Shown: positions 20,546 through 27,665 of the stretch, piece by piece
Layout: each line of letters starts with the position of its first letter
How positions within the stretch are numbered: the first letter of the stretch is position 1
DNA from: Candidatus Binatia bacterium
GTDB taxonomy: Bacteria > Desulfobacterota > Binatia > UBA9968 > JAJDTQ01
Direction of reading: 5' to 3'
NCBI GenBank assembly: GCA_022824205.1
Contig: JAJEAI010000202.1
Location: 1-37,270, forward strand
DNA: 37,270 nt
Program-made: the position numbers and the translations under genes
The notes under the pieces: model-generated
Told to the model about the DNA's origin: nothing
The model's database searches: none
The model's input: the letters and a program-made list of their open reading frames with translations, nothing else

Positions 20546-20609
20546 GTTCGCTCCTCCTTTTTCAAGTATCGCCTGCAAAGTTCCAATACACCCGATACAC
20601 CGATAGACG

Positions 20610-20625
20610 CGCACCACGAGGTGCG
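20610..20625 (-). promoter_or_regulatory. short hairpin in the groES leader
   Basis: Arms cgcacc and ggtgcg with a four-base loop lie between the predicted groES promoter and the start codon, at the start of the predicted transcript. It is not a CIRCE element. A role in mRNA stability or temperature sensing is only a guess. Confidence 0.3.
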
Positions 20626-20630
20626 GCGGT

Positions 20631-20659
20631 AAATCTAAGCACGGTCCCGGCGCTGTCAA
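20631..20659 (-). promoter_or_regulatory. predicted groESL promoter
   Basis: On the minus strand TTGACA (20659-20654) is followed after 17 bases by AGATTT (20636-20631), about 86 bases before the groES ATG. The wider context, CTTGAC then CTTAGATTT, also resembles the alpha-proteobacterial RpoH consensus (CTTGAC, 17-18 bases, CYTATNT), so either housekeeping or heat-shock sigma factor use is possible. No CIRCE inverted repeat (TTAGCACTC type) is present. Confidence 0.5.
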
Positions 20660-20752
20660 GGGGGTGTGGATAACTTTTGTCGGAAAACGGACGGCACCGG
20701 CGGCCGGGAGACCGGAGGCCGCACCTCCGCCGTTTGCCGTGCCACTGGAAAC

Positions 20753-20782
20753 TTGACAGAATGGCGAGCAGCCCCCTGTAAC
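20753..20782 (+). promoter_or_regulatory. predicted promoter giving a leaderless ldcA transcript
   Basis: TTGACA (20753-20758), an 18-base spacer and TGTAAC (20777-20782) form a good sigma-70-type promoter. The expected start of transcription, six to seven bases after the -10 box, falls on the ATG of ldcA at 20789. No Shine-Dalgarno sequence precedes that ATG, which agrees with a leaderless message. Confidence 0.5.
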
Positions 20783-20788
20783 GACGCA

Positions 20789-21715
20789 ATGGAACTCCTC
20801 AAACCGCCGCCCCTCAGGCCCGGCGACACCATCGGGGTCATTGCCCCGGCCGGAGCCGTGTACGAGGACCTCCTGGCCAAGGGCGTCCGCGCGTTGGAGG
20901 CGTGCGGGTTCCGCGTACTCCTCGCCGAGGGTATCCTCGCGCGCAAGGGTTACCTGGCCGGGAGCGAGCGGCAGCGCGCGGAAACGTTGGAGCGCTTCTT
21001 CCTGCGGGACGACATCGCGGCCATCTTCTGCGCCCGCGGCGGATTCGGCTCGATCCAGCTTCTGCCGGCTCTCGACGCCGGGATCATTCGCACCCACCCC
21101 AAGATCTTCGTCGGCTTCAGCGACGTGACCGCCCTGCTCAACTGGATGTCCCAGAGTTGTGGGATCGTGGCTTTCCACGGTCCGATGGTCGCCGTCGAGT
21201 TCGCCGGGGAGCTCGAAGGCGGAGTGACCAGCGGGTTCTGGGACGCGCTGACCGGGAGGCGGCGGCTCTGGCAGATCAAGGGCACGGGCGTGCTGCGCGG
21301 CGGCAACGGTCCGGTGCGGGGACCGTTGGCCGGGGGGTGCCTCTCCGTGCTGGTGACCACGTTGGGTACGCCTTACGAGATCGATACCACGGGGAAGATC
21401 GTTTTCCTGGAAGACGTGGGCGAGCGCCCCTACCGCATCGAACGCATGCTGACCCACCTGCGCATGGCGGGAAAGCTGGACGGCGTCGCCGGGGTGGTGA
21501 CCGGCGCCTTCAACGACTGCGAGACCGGCGCCGAGCGGGACGTCACCGCGGTTCTGGCCGACGTTTTTGCCGCCGCCCCCTACCCGGTGGTGACGGGTCT
21601 GCCCTGCGGCCACGCCACCCCGAACACTCTACTTCCCATCGGACTCGACGCCGAGCTGGACGGCCGCAACGGCGCGTTGATGCTGGTGGAGCCGGCGACC
21701 CGGGCGGCGTGCTGA
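20789..21715 (+). CDS. ldcA: LD-carboxypeptidase (peptidase family S66)
   Basis: LD-carboxypeptidase removes the terminal D-alanine from murein tetrapeptides in the cytoplasm, yielding tripeptides for recycling. The 308-residue protein begins [20 protein letters not shown]. It shows [16 protein letters not shown], then [12 protein letters not shown] with the nucleophile Ser, [42 protein letters not shown] with the catalytic Glu, and [10 protein letters not shown] with the catalytic His, the full S66 triad. ATG 20789 is chosen because homology starts there; an in-frame codon at 20666 lies upstream of the predicted promoter. Its TGA overlaps the ATG of the next gene (TGATG), so they are likely co-translated. 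Confidence 0.93.
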   Translation: MELLKPPPLRPGDTIGVIAPAGAVYEDLLAKGVRALEACGFRVLLAEGILARKGYLAGSERQRAETLERFFLRDDIAAIFCARGGFGSIQLLPALDAGIIRTHPKIFVGFSDVTALLNWMSQSCGIVAFHGPMVAVEFAGELEGGVTSGFWDALTGRRRLWQIKGTGVLRGGNGPVRGPLAGGCLSVLVTTLGTPYEIDTTGKIVFLEDVGERPYRIERMLTHLRMAGKLDGVAGVVTGAFNDCETGAERDVTAVLADVFAAAPYPVVTGLPCGHATPNTLLPIGLDAELDGRNGALMLVEPATRAAC

Positions 21716-23385
21716 TGCGGGCGACGCACGACGTCGGGCACGAGGCGGCCGCGCGGGTTTGGCGCGCACTCGATGAAACCTGCCGGCGCGGCGTCGGAGA
21801 AGGGGTTGCGCCCGGCATGGTCATCCTGGTGGGCAACAGCCGGGAGATACTCTTCCACCGCGCCTATGGCAGCAGGGCGCTGGTCCCCGCGCGGCTCCCG
21901 ATGCTGCCCGACACCGTGTTCGACCTCGCCTCGCTCACGAAACCCATCGCCACCGCCACCGCCATGATGCTGCTCGTCCGGGACGGGCGGGTGCGCCTGG
22001 ACGACCCGGTGAGCGCCGTCATCCCCGAGTTCAGCGACGGCGCCAAGTCCGCGGTAACGTTCCGCCAGCTCCTGAACCACACCGCGGGTCTGCCGGCGTG
22101 GAAGCCGTACTACGAGTCCCTCTCTCCGTCCGCCATACCGGTCCCCCACTCCGTCGGCACAGCCCCCCGTTCCGTCGGCGTGCCCCCTCACGCTGTCGGC
22201 GCAACCCCCCGTTCCGTCGGCGCGCGCCCCCACTCCGTCGGCACAACCCCCCGTTCGGTTGGCGCAACCCCCTCCGTCAGCGCAACCCCCTCCGTCAGCG
22301 CAACCCCTCACTCTGTCAACGCAACCCCCCGTTCCGTCAGCGTGGCCCCTCTATCCGGGAGCGCTCCCCCTCACTCCGTCATTCCGGCCCCTCACTCCGT
22401 CATTCCCGCGAAAGCGGGAATCCAGGGGAGGATGGGGGAATGGCGTTTCGATGACCCCCCCCCACTCCCCCTGTATTCCCGCTTTCGCGGGAATGACGAA
22501 ACGAGGGACCGGAATGACGAGACGAGGGACCGGAATGACGAAGTGAGGGACCGAGATGACGGAGTGAGGGACCGGAATGACGGAGTGAGGGACCGGAATG
22601 ACGGAGTGAGGGACCGGAATGACGAAGAGAGGGACCGGAATGACGGAGGAGGGTACGGGAATGAGGATGCGGGGCGCGGGCGCGTTTTTTCACAGATTCA
22701 TGAGCAGCCGCTGGAAGCCGTGCCGGGGGAAAACGCCTGTTACAGCGACCTCGGGTTCATCCTCCTGGGAGAGGCCGTTGAGAGGCTCACCGGGAAGCGA
22801 CTGGACCGGTTCTGCGGTGACGAGATCTTCGCGCCGCTGGGGTTGACGTCGACGTTGTTCGCGGATTTGGGCGAGCCGTCCGGGGCGGGGTACACGGGAT
22901 CCGCCCGCACCCTGGCCGCCACCGAGGACTGTCCCTGGCGTGGCAAGATTCTCTGTGGCGAGGTCCATGACGACAATGCCTATGCCATGGGCGGCGTGGC
23001 GGGGCACGCCGGGCTGTTCTCGTCGGCGCCCGACGTTCATCGCTTCATCCTTTTTCTCGGCCGTTGTCGCGACGACGCCGAGCCGCACTTCCTCCCGGGT
23101 GCCATCGTGCGCGCGTTCCTGGAGGCGGACCGGTCCGTGCCCGGTCAGACCCACGTGCTCGGCTGGGACACCCCGTCACCCCGCGGTTCTTCCAGCGGCC
23201 GGCGTTTCTCTCCCCGGACCGTAGGTCACCTGGGCTTCACCGGCACCTCCATCTGGTGGGACCTCGAGCGCGACGTGCACGTCATCCTGCTGACCAACCG
23301 GGTGCACCCGTCGCGCGACCAAGACGCCATCCGGGAGTTCCGGCCGCGCGTGCACGACGCGGCCATGGAGGCGCTGTTCGCGTGA
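21715..23385 (+). CDS. serine hydrolase of the beta-lactamase/penicillin-binding fold with a large in-frame repeat insertion
   Basis: The 556-residue protein has the class C beta-lactamase / D-Ala peptidase fold. The nucleophile motif is S73-L-T-K76 in FDLASLTKPIATATAMMLL, followed by TFRQLLNHTAGLPAW. The second motif is Y343-S-D in ACYSDLGFILLGEAVERLTG, and a third motif near GHLGFTGTSIWWD stands in for the KTG/HxG strand. Residues about 140-325, between motifs one and two, are not enzyme: they are heptapeptide repeats encoded by palindromic and tandem DNA repeats. All catalytic motifs remain in one frame. It overlaps ldcA by one base and mpl by four, so a role in murein-peptide metabolism is inferred; the substrate is unknown. 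Confidence 0.85.
   Translation: MRATHDVGHEAAARVWRALDETCRRGVGEGVAPGMVILVGNSREILFHRAYGSRALVPARLPMLPDTVFDLASLTKPIATATAMMLLVRDGRVRLDDPVSAVIPEFSDGAKSAVTFRQLLNHTAGLPAWKPYYESLSPSAIPVPHSVGTAPRSVGVPPHAVGATPRSVGARPHSVGTTPRSVGATPSVSATPSVSATPHSVNATPRSVSVAPLSGSAPPHSVIPAPHSVIPAKAGIQGRMGEWRFDDPPPLPLYSRFRGNDETRDRNDETRDRNDEVRDRDDGVRDRNDGVRDRNDGVRDRNDEERDRNDGGGYGNEDAGRGRVFSQIHEQPLEAVPGENACYSDLGFILLGEAVERLTGKRLDRFCGDEIFAPLGLTSTLFADLGEPSGAGYTGSARTLAATEDCPWRGKILCGEVHDDNAYAMGGVAGHAGLFSSAPDVHRFILFLGRCRDDAEPHFLPGAIVRAFLEADRSVPGQTHVLGWDTPSPRGSSSGRRFSPRTVGHLGFTGTSIWWDLERDVHVILLTNRVHPSRDQDAIREFRPRVHDAAMEALFA
22132..22690. repeat. composite palindromic and 21-bp tandem repeat element inserted in a coding frame
   Basis: The left part (about 22132-22400) is about a dozen 21-bp units (two are 18 bp), giving heptapeptides such as PRSVGAT and PHSVIPA. 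The right part (22495-22662) is eight 21-bp units, giving RDRNDGV-type heptapeptides. The right unit gacggagtgagggaccggaat is nearly the reverse complement of the last left units, so the whole forms a long imperfect inverted repeat. Its centre holds two 20-bp palindromes (22402-22421 and 22475-22494), each attcccgc and gcgggaat around a four-base loop. Unit lengths are multiples of three and no stop arises. Confidence 0.9.
22402..22494. repeat. core palindromic element (VIPAKAGIQ-type) with two hairpins
   Basis: Two copies of an attcccgc-N4-gcgggaat hairpin face each other: the first loop is gaaa, the second tttc. They are separated by about 53 bases rich in G on the left and C on the right that also pair. 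The encoded SVIPAKAGIQ and SRFRGND peptides are familiar as translations of a palindromic repeat scattered in many proteobacterial genomes, resembling the Neisseria dRS3 (attccc-N8-gggaat) pattern. The family link is from memory. Confidence 0.75.
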
Positions 23386-24812
23386 TTCCGCACCTGAGAC
23401 CCGGAGCGCACGTTCATTTCGTCGCCGTCTGCGGCGTCGGCACCGGTTCCCTGGCCGGCCTGCTGAGCGAACGGGGCTACCGCGTCACCGGCTCGGACGA
23501 GAACGTCTACCCGCCCATGAGTACCTTCCTGGAAGGCATCGGCATCGACATCCTGCCCGGTTTCAGCGAAGCCCATGTAGCCGAGCGTCCCGACCTGGTG
23601 GTCATCGGCAACGCGGTGTCCCGCGGCAATCCCGAGGCCGAGGCGGTGTTGCGCCAGGGCATTCCCTACGTCTCCCTGCCCCAGGCCCTGGGCCGGTTCC
23701 TCATCGACGGGAAGCGCTCGGTGGTGGTGGCCGGCACCCACGGCAAGACCACCACCACCTCGTTGATGTCCTGGGTGCTGGTGGCCGCCGGACTGGACCC
23801 GAGCTTCTTCATCGGCGGCATGCCGATGAACTTCGCCAGCGGCTTCCGCTCCGGCCATGGTTCGTGGGTGGTGATGGAGGGCGACGAGTACGACAGCGCC
23901 TTCTTCGACAAGGGGCCCAAGTTCCTTCATTACGAGCCGGAGCGGGTGATCCTCACGAGCCTGGAGTTCGACCACGCGGACATCTACCGGGACCTCGATC
24001 ACGTGAAGGACGCCTTCCGCCGCCTGGTGGCGCTCATCCCCGCGGGCGGCAGCCTGCTGGTGTGCCACGATGCCGTCCATGCCCGGGAACTCATCCGCGG
24101 CGCGGCCTGCCCGGTGCTCTCCTATGGTTTCAGCGGCGCCGCGGACTGGCAGGCGCGCGACATCCGGATGGCGCGGGGATGCACCGCGTTTGCGCCGTGC
24201 TACAAGGGCGATGCCGAAGGTCCGGTGGAGTTGCCCCTCATCGGGCGCCACAACGTCAAGAACGCCCTGGCGGTCTACGCCACGGCGCGGGACATGGGCT
24301 TGAGCGCATCCGGCATCTGTTCCGCCATGGCGTCCTTTCGGGGGGTACGGCGGCGGCAGGAGATCGCCGGCGAGGCGGCGGGGGTCCTGGTCATCGACGA
24401 TTTCGCGCACCACCCCACCGCGGTGGCCGACACCATCGCCGCGGTGCGGGAGGCTTGGCCGGGACGCCGGCTATGGGCGGTGTTCGAGCCCCGCAGCCAG
24501 ACCAGCCGGCGCCGCGTTTTTCTGGAAGAGTTCACCAAGGCGCTGGCCCGGGCCGACCGCGTCCTCCTGCCCGACCTCTACCATCCGGAGAAGATCCCGG
24601 AAGACCAGCGGCTCTCGCCCGCGGAGCTCGTGGACAGCATCAATCGCTGCCGTGGAGACCAAGCGGCCTCCTACCTGCCCGGCGCCGACGACATCGCAAC
24701 GGTGGTGGTCCGCGACGCCGCGGCGCACGACGTGGTGCTCGTGATGTCCAACGGCGGTTTCGGCGGCCTTCCCGCAAAGATCGTGGCGGGCCTGCGCGGC
24801 CGGGAATCTTGA
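23382..24812 (+). CDS. mpl: UDP-N-acetylmuramate:L-alanyl-gamma-D-glutamyl-meso-diaminopimelate ligase
   Basis: Mpl attaches recovered murein tripeptide to UDP-MurNAc, returning it to peptidoglycan synthesis. The 476-residue Mur ligase starts at GTG 23382 (GTGA overlap with the hydrolase). It shows HFVAVCGVGTGSLAGLL, the ATP loop GTHGKTTTTS from residue 118, EGDEYDSAFFDKGPKFLHY (diagnostic for Mpl over MurC), SLEFDHADIYRDLDHV, IGRHNVKNALA, VIDDFAHHPTAV and the C-domain AVFEPRSQTSRRRVF. The frame is intact. Directly after ldcA and the hydrolase it completes a cytoplasmic recycling route: LdcA makes the tripeptide that Mpl uses. Confidence 0.94.
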   Translation: MIPHLRPGAHVHFVAVCGVGTGSLAGLLSERGYRVTGSDENVYPPMSTFLEGIGIDILPGFSEAHVAERPDLVVIGNAVSRGNPEAEAVLRQGIPYVSLPQALGRFLIDGKRSVVVAGTHGKTTTTSLMSWVLVAAGLDPSFFIGGMPMNFASGFRSGHGSWVVMEGDEYDSAFFDKGPKFLHYEPERVILTSLEFDHADIYRDLDHVKDAFRRLVALIPAGGSLLVCHDAVHARELIRGAACPVLSYGFSGAADWQARDIRMARGCTAFAPCYKGDAEGPVELPLIGRHNVKNALAVYATARDMGLSASGICSAMASFRGVRRRQEIAGEAAGVLVIDDFAHHPTAVADTIAAVREAWPGRRLWAVFEPRSQTSRRRVFLEEFTKALARADRVLLPDLYHPEKIPEDQRLSPAELVDSINRCRGDQAASYLPGADDIATVVVRDAAAHDVVLVMSNGGFGGLPAKIVAGLRGRES

Positions 24813-24837
24813 CTTGGCCGCAGGCGTCGATTAGATT
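24809..24837 (+). promoter_or_regulatory. predicted promoter for the A-type Fe-S carrier gene
   Basis: TTGACT (24809-24814), a 17-base spacer and TAGATT (24832-24837) lie across the mpl stop codon. The expected transcription start, about 24844, coincides with the GTG at 24845, again suggesting a leaderless or near-leaderless message; no good Shine-Dalgarno sequence precedes that codon. Confidence 0.4.
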
Positions 24838-24844
24838 CGGACTT

Positions 24845-25186
24845 GTGGAAAGTCAAGGACAGGCTCTTCGTTTGACCGACGCCGCGGTCGCGCACGTGAA
24901 GAAGATTCGCGAACGCGAACATCTGGATGGCCGGGGACTGCGGGTGTCCGTAACCCCCGGCGGCTGCTCCGGCTACTCTTACAAGCTGGACTTCGACGAC
25001 GGCCCCAAGCCCGACGACATGGTGATCGAGCTGGACGGCCTGCAGGTCTTCGTGGAGAAGCCCATCCTGCAGCAACTCGAAGGTACGGTCATCGACTACG
25101 TGAGCGAGCTTCAGGGCGCCAGCTTCCGTTTCTCCAACCCCAATGCCACCGGCACCTGCGGGTGCGGCACTTCCTTTTCGGCGTGA
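24845..25186 (+). CDS. A-type iron-sulfur cluster carrier (IscA/ErpA/SufA family)
   Basis: A-type carriers accept Fe-S clusters from scaffold proteins and deliver them to apo-enzymes. The 113-residue protein has the HesB fold: LRLTDAAVAHVKKIRERE, GLRVSVTPGGCSGYSYKLDF with the first cluster Cys, VFVEKPILQQLEGTVIDYV, and the C-terminal GTCGCGTSF giving the C-X-C pair. Start GTG 24845 is preferred; a TTG 24 bases downstream is possible, with AAGGA 12 bases ahead of it. No isc or suf operon partners are nearby, so ErpA-like stand-alone function is likely, but the subfamily cannot be fixed by eye. Confidence 0.9.
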   Translation: MESQGQALRLTDAAVAHVKKIREREHLDGRGLRVSVTPGGCSGYSYKLDFDDGPKPDDMVIELDGLQVFVEKPILQQLEGTVIDYVSELQGASFRFSNPNATGTCGCGTSFSA

Positions 25187-25238
25187 AGGCCCGGCGCACC
25201 TTGTCGGGCCCGGGCATCCTTCTTCCGAGGTCATCGCC

Positions 25239-26273
25239 TTGAAAGCGGTACAGATTTACGAGCACGGCGGCGCCGACAAGCTGCGCTACGAGGATGCACC
25301 GGACCCGGTCCTGCGCTCGCCCCGGGACGTGATAGTGGGCCTGCGGGCGGCGTCCCTGAACCACATCGACCTGTGGAACCGCAAGGGGCTCACCGGGATG
25401 AGGGTCGATTTCCCGCATATCCTCGGTGCCGACGGCGCCGGCGTGGTGGAGGAAGTGGGCAGTGAAGTCACCCACACCAGGAAGGGCGACTCGGTGTGCC
25501 TCTATCCTCCGGTGGGGTGCGGCGCCTGCGACTTCTGCCACACGGACCGGGACTTCATGTGCGTCCGCTTGCGCGTTCTCGGCGAGGGCATGAAGGGGTC
25601 GTACGCCGAGTACGTGACAATTCCCGGCGACAACTGTTTTCCCATCCCCGACGGCTACGGTTTCGAGGCGGCCGCGGCGTTCCCGCTGGTGTTCGTGACG
25701 GTGTGGCGCATGCTCGTCACCAACGCGCGCCTCGTACCCGGGGAAAAGGTGCTGATCCTGGGCATCGGCGGCGGCGTGGCCATTGCCGCCCTCCAGATCG
25801 CCAAGGCCATGAACGCTTGGGTGGCGGTGACCTCGAGCAGCGACGAGAAGCTGGAGCGCGCCCGGAGCCTGGGGGCGGACTACGGGGTGAACTACACCCG
25901 GCGCGACTTCACCCGCGAGATCCGCGACGTCACCGGGAAGCGGGGCGTGGACGTGGTGGTGGACTGCGTGGGCGGCGATAGCTGGGCCAAGAGCCTCGCC
26001 TCCCTCGTCAAGGGAGGGCGGCTCGTCACCTGCGGCGCCACCACCGGCGCCACCCCGCCCACGGACATCCGCCGGATCTTCTGGAACCACCTGAGCATCT
26101 TCGGGTCGACCCTGGGGAGCCGCGAGGAGTTCGAGCAGGTGCTGCGCTTCGTGGAGGCCGCGAAGGTCGAGCCGGTCATCGACCGGAGCTTCCCCCTGGC
26201 CGAGGCGGCCGCGGCACAGACCCGGCTGGAAACCGGACAGCAGTTCGGCAAGGTCATCCTGTTGCCGGGGTAG
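25239..26273 (+). CDS. zinc-binding MDR alcohol dehydrogenase / quinone-reductase-like oxidoreductase
   Basis: This is a medium-chain dehydrogenase of 344 residues. The TTG start at 25239 has GAGG eight bases upstream and yields LKAVQIYEHGGADKLRYEDA. Features are NHIDLWNRKG, HILGADGAGVVEEVG, the structural zinc loop GCGACDFCHTDRDFMC with four cysteines, and a Rossmann cofactor motif (VLILGIGGGVAIAALQIAKA), suggesting NAD(P) use. QFGKVIL closes the fold. The catalytic zinc ligands are not clearly complete (the usual Cys-His pair is replaced around NHIDLWNR), so it may be a reductase with only structural zinc. Substrate unknown. It is preceded at 52 bases by the Fe-S carrier gene. Confidence 0.88.
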   Translation: MKAVQIYEHGGADKLRYEDAPDPVLRSPRDVIVGLRAASLNHIDLWNRKGLTGMRVDFPHILGADGAGVVEEVGSEVTHTRKGDSVCLYPPVGCGACDFCHTDRDFMCVRLRVLGEGMKGSYAEYVTIPGDNCFPIPDGYGFEAAAAFPLVFVTVWRMLVTNARLVPGEKVLILGIGGGVAIAALQIAKAMNAWVAVTSSSDEKLERARSLGADYGVNYTRRDFTREIRDVTGKRGVDVVVDCVGGDSWAKSLASLVKGGRLVTCGATTGATPPTDIRRIFWNHLSIFGSTLGSREEFEQVLRFVEAAKVEPVIDRSFPLAEAAAAQTRLETGQQFGKVILLPG

Positions 26274-26367
26274 CCTCCCGTCCGGCGGTTCGTCCGCGCG
26301 GGATGCGGGAGCTGGCACCGGCACGCGGCGACGACAGGGCGGAGCGGGTTCAAGCCCGCCGCTTGAC

Positions 26368-26937
26368 ATGCGTATTATCGGCGGCAGCGCGCGCGGCCGA
26401 AGAATAGCGCCCCCCAAGGGAGGCGCCATCCGCCCGACCACCGACCGCGTGCGGGAGGCGTTGTTCAACATCCTCCCGCGCGATCTCGCCGGAATGCGCG
26501 TGTTGGACCTGTTCGCCGGCAGCGGCAGCCTGTCGTTGGAGGCTCTCAGCCGGGGGGCCGAGTCCGCGTTGCTGGTGGACACATCGGCGGCGGCGGCGAA
26601 GCTGATCCAGCGCAACGTCGACGCGCTGGGTTTCACGGACCGGGCGCGGATATGGACGCACCCGGTAGGGAAGGCGTTGAGCCGGCTGGCGGACGAGGGC
26701 TTGGCGTACGACGCGATCTTCCTCGACCCTCCGTATGACGGCGGTTGGGTCGGGAACACGCTGGCGGCCATCGCCAGGGCCGGCACGCTCCGTCCGGAGG
26801 GCGTCGCCGTGGCGGAGCACAGCATGCGGGAGAGAGTCGAGGAAAGGTACGGCGCGTTGATACGCCGTGATCACCGGCGCTACGGCGACACGGTGCTTTC
26901 CTTCTTCGAGCTCGATCACCAGCGGACGGAACACTAG
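26368..26937 (+). CDS. rsmD: 16S rRNA (guanine-966-N2)-methyltransferase
   Basis: RsmD methylates G966 in helix 31 of 16S rRNA using SAM. The 189-residue protein has MRIIGGSARGRRI, the conserved RPTTDRVREALFNIL, the SAM motif DLFAGSGSLSLEALSRGAES, and the catalytic FLDPPYDGGW (NPPY-type DPPY). The length matches the family. The gene is followed 32 bases later by coaD, the conserved rsmD-coaD pair of many bacteria. The 94 bases before it hold no clear promoter, only a small gcggg/cccgc hairpin. Confidence 0.95.
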   Translation: MRIIGGSARGRRIAPPKGGAIRPTTDRVREALFNILPRDLAGMRVLDLFAGSGSLSLEALSRGAESALLVDTSAAAAKLIQRNVDALGFTDRARIWTHPVGKALSRLADEGLAYDAIFLDPPYDGGWVGNTLAAIARAGTLRPEGVAVAEHSMRERVEERYGALIRRDHRRYGDTVLSFFELDHQRTEH

Positions 26938-26969
26938 GCGGCCGGGACGGCCAGGGGACGGGTCTTCAC

Positions 26970-27464
26970 ATGGCGGAAATCAGCATTGCGGTCTACCCCG
27001 GGTCTTTCGACCCCATCACCAACGGCCACCTGGACCTGGTGAGGCGCACGCTCCGGATCTTCGACCAAGTCATCATCGCCATCGCCTACAACCAGGAGAA
27101 GGGCGGCGCGCTCTTCTCGGTGGAAGACCGCATGGCCATGGTGCGAAACGTCTTCGAGTCCGAGGAGCGGGTGCGGGTGGACAGCTTCCAGGGTCTGCTG
27201 GTGGACTATGCCGAACGGGTATCCGCCAAGGTGGTCATCCGGGGACTCCGGGCCGTGTCCGATTTCGAGTACGAGTTCCAGATGGCCACCATGAACCGCC
27301 GCCTCAAGCCCAACATCGAGACCTTCTTCATGATGACCAGCGAATCGTCTTTCTACATCAGCTCCCGCCTGGTGAAGGAGGTGTGCGGGCTGGGCGGCGA
27401 CGTCGCCGCTTTCGTCCCGGAGGTGGTGCTCAAACAACTTCAGGAGAAGTTCCCAAGGGCCTGA
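26970..27464 (+). CDS. coaD: phosphopantetheine adenylyltransferase
   Basis: CoaD transfers AMP from ATP to 4'-phosphopantetheine in the penultimate step of coenzyme A synthesis. The 164-residue protein shows the nucleotidyltransferase signature VYPGSFDPITNGHLDLVRRT with the T/HxGH motif. IRGLRAVSDFEYEFQMATMN and the ISSRLVKEVCGLGGDVAAFV end are also present. It is complete and in the standard position after rsmD. It is the last clear housekeeping protein gene before the accessory region. Confidence 0.97.
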   Translation: MAEISIAVYPGSFDPITNGHLDLVRRTLRIFDQVIIAIAYNQEKGGALFSVEDRMAMVRNVFESEERVRVDSFQGLLVDYAERVSAKVVIRGLRAVSDFEYEFQMATMNRRLKPNIETFFMMTSESSFYISSRLVKEVCGLGGDVAAFVPEVVLKQLQEKFPRA

Positions 27465-27489
27465 GCACGGCCCGGCTCACGTCACACAG

Positions 27490-27518
27490 TTGACACAACC
27501 CCGCCCACGGGCTACAAA
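27490..27518 (+). promoter_or_regulatory. predicted promoter of the tRNA-fMet gene
   Basis: A perfect -35 box TTGACA (27490-27495), a 17-base spacer and TACAAA (27513-27518) lie directly before the tRNA. The expected transcription start, near 27525, is about the first base of the mature tRNA, so little or no 5' leader may be made. Confidence 0.6.
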
Positions 27519-27524
27519 CCATCC

Positions 27525-27601
27525 TGCGGGGTGGAGCAGCCCGGTAGCTCGCAAGGCTCATAACCTTGAGGTCGGTGGTTCAAATCCACCCCCCGCATCC
27601 A
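27525..27601 (+). tRNA. tRNA-Met (CAU), initiator-like (fMet)
   Basis: The 77 bases fold into a complete cloverleaf: acceptor tgcgggg with ccccgca, D arm gagc/gctc, anticodon stem caagg/ccttg around CTCATAA (anticodon CAT), T stem ggtgg/ccacc around TTCAAAT, then T73 and an encoded CCA (27599-27601). The A11:U24 pair, the AGCCCGGTAGCTC D loop and overall closeness to bacterial fMet tRNA mark it as an initiator. Two features are unusual: position 1 is U, making a U1:A72 pair instead of the C1/A72 mismatch, and the third stem pair is A29:U41, so only two of the three G:C pairs are present. Confidence 0.93.
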
Positions 27602-27607
27602 TCCAAG

Positions 27608-27645
27608 CCCCTGAAAACGTCGGAGTTTTCGGGGGTTTGTTATTT
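27608..27645 (+). terminator. intrinsic terminator after the tRNA
   Basis: A stem of ccccTgaaaac (27608-27618) and gttttcgggg (27625-27634), with one bulged T, is followed by a U-rich run (tttgttattttg, 27636-27647). It lies seven bases after the tRNA and should end its transcription. Confidence 0.8.
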
Positions 27646-27665
27646 TGTGTCAGGATAGTGAACCT

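Noticed and set aside
20546..20660. CIRCE element upstream of groES
   Set aside because: No TTAGCACTC-N9-GAGTGCTAA-like repeat is present.
22495..22662. Regular repeats resembling a CRISPR array
   Set aside because: The 21-bp units are directly adjacent with no spacers, and they are translated within a gene.
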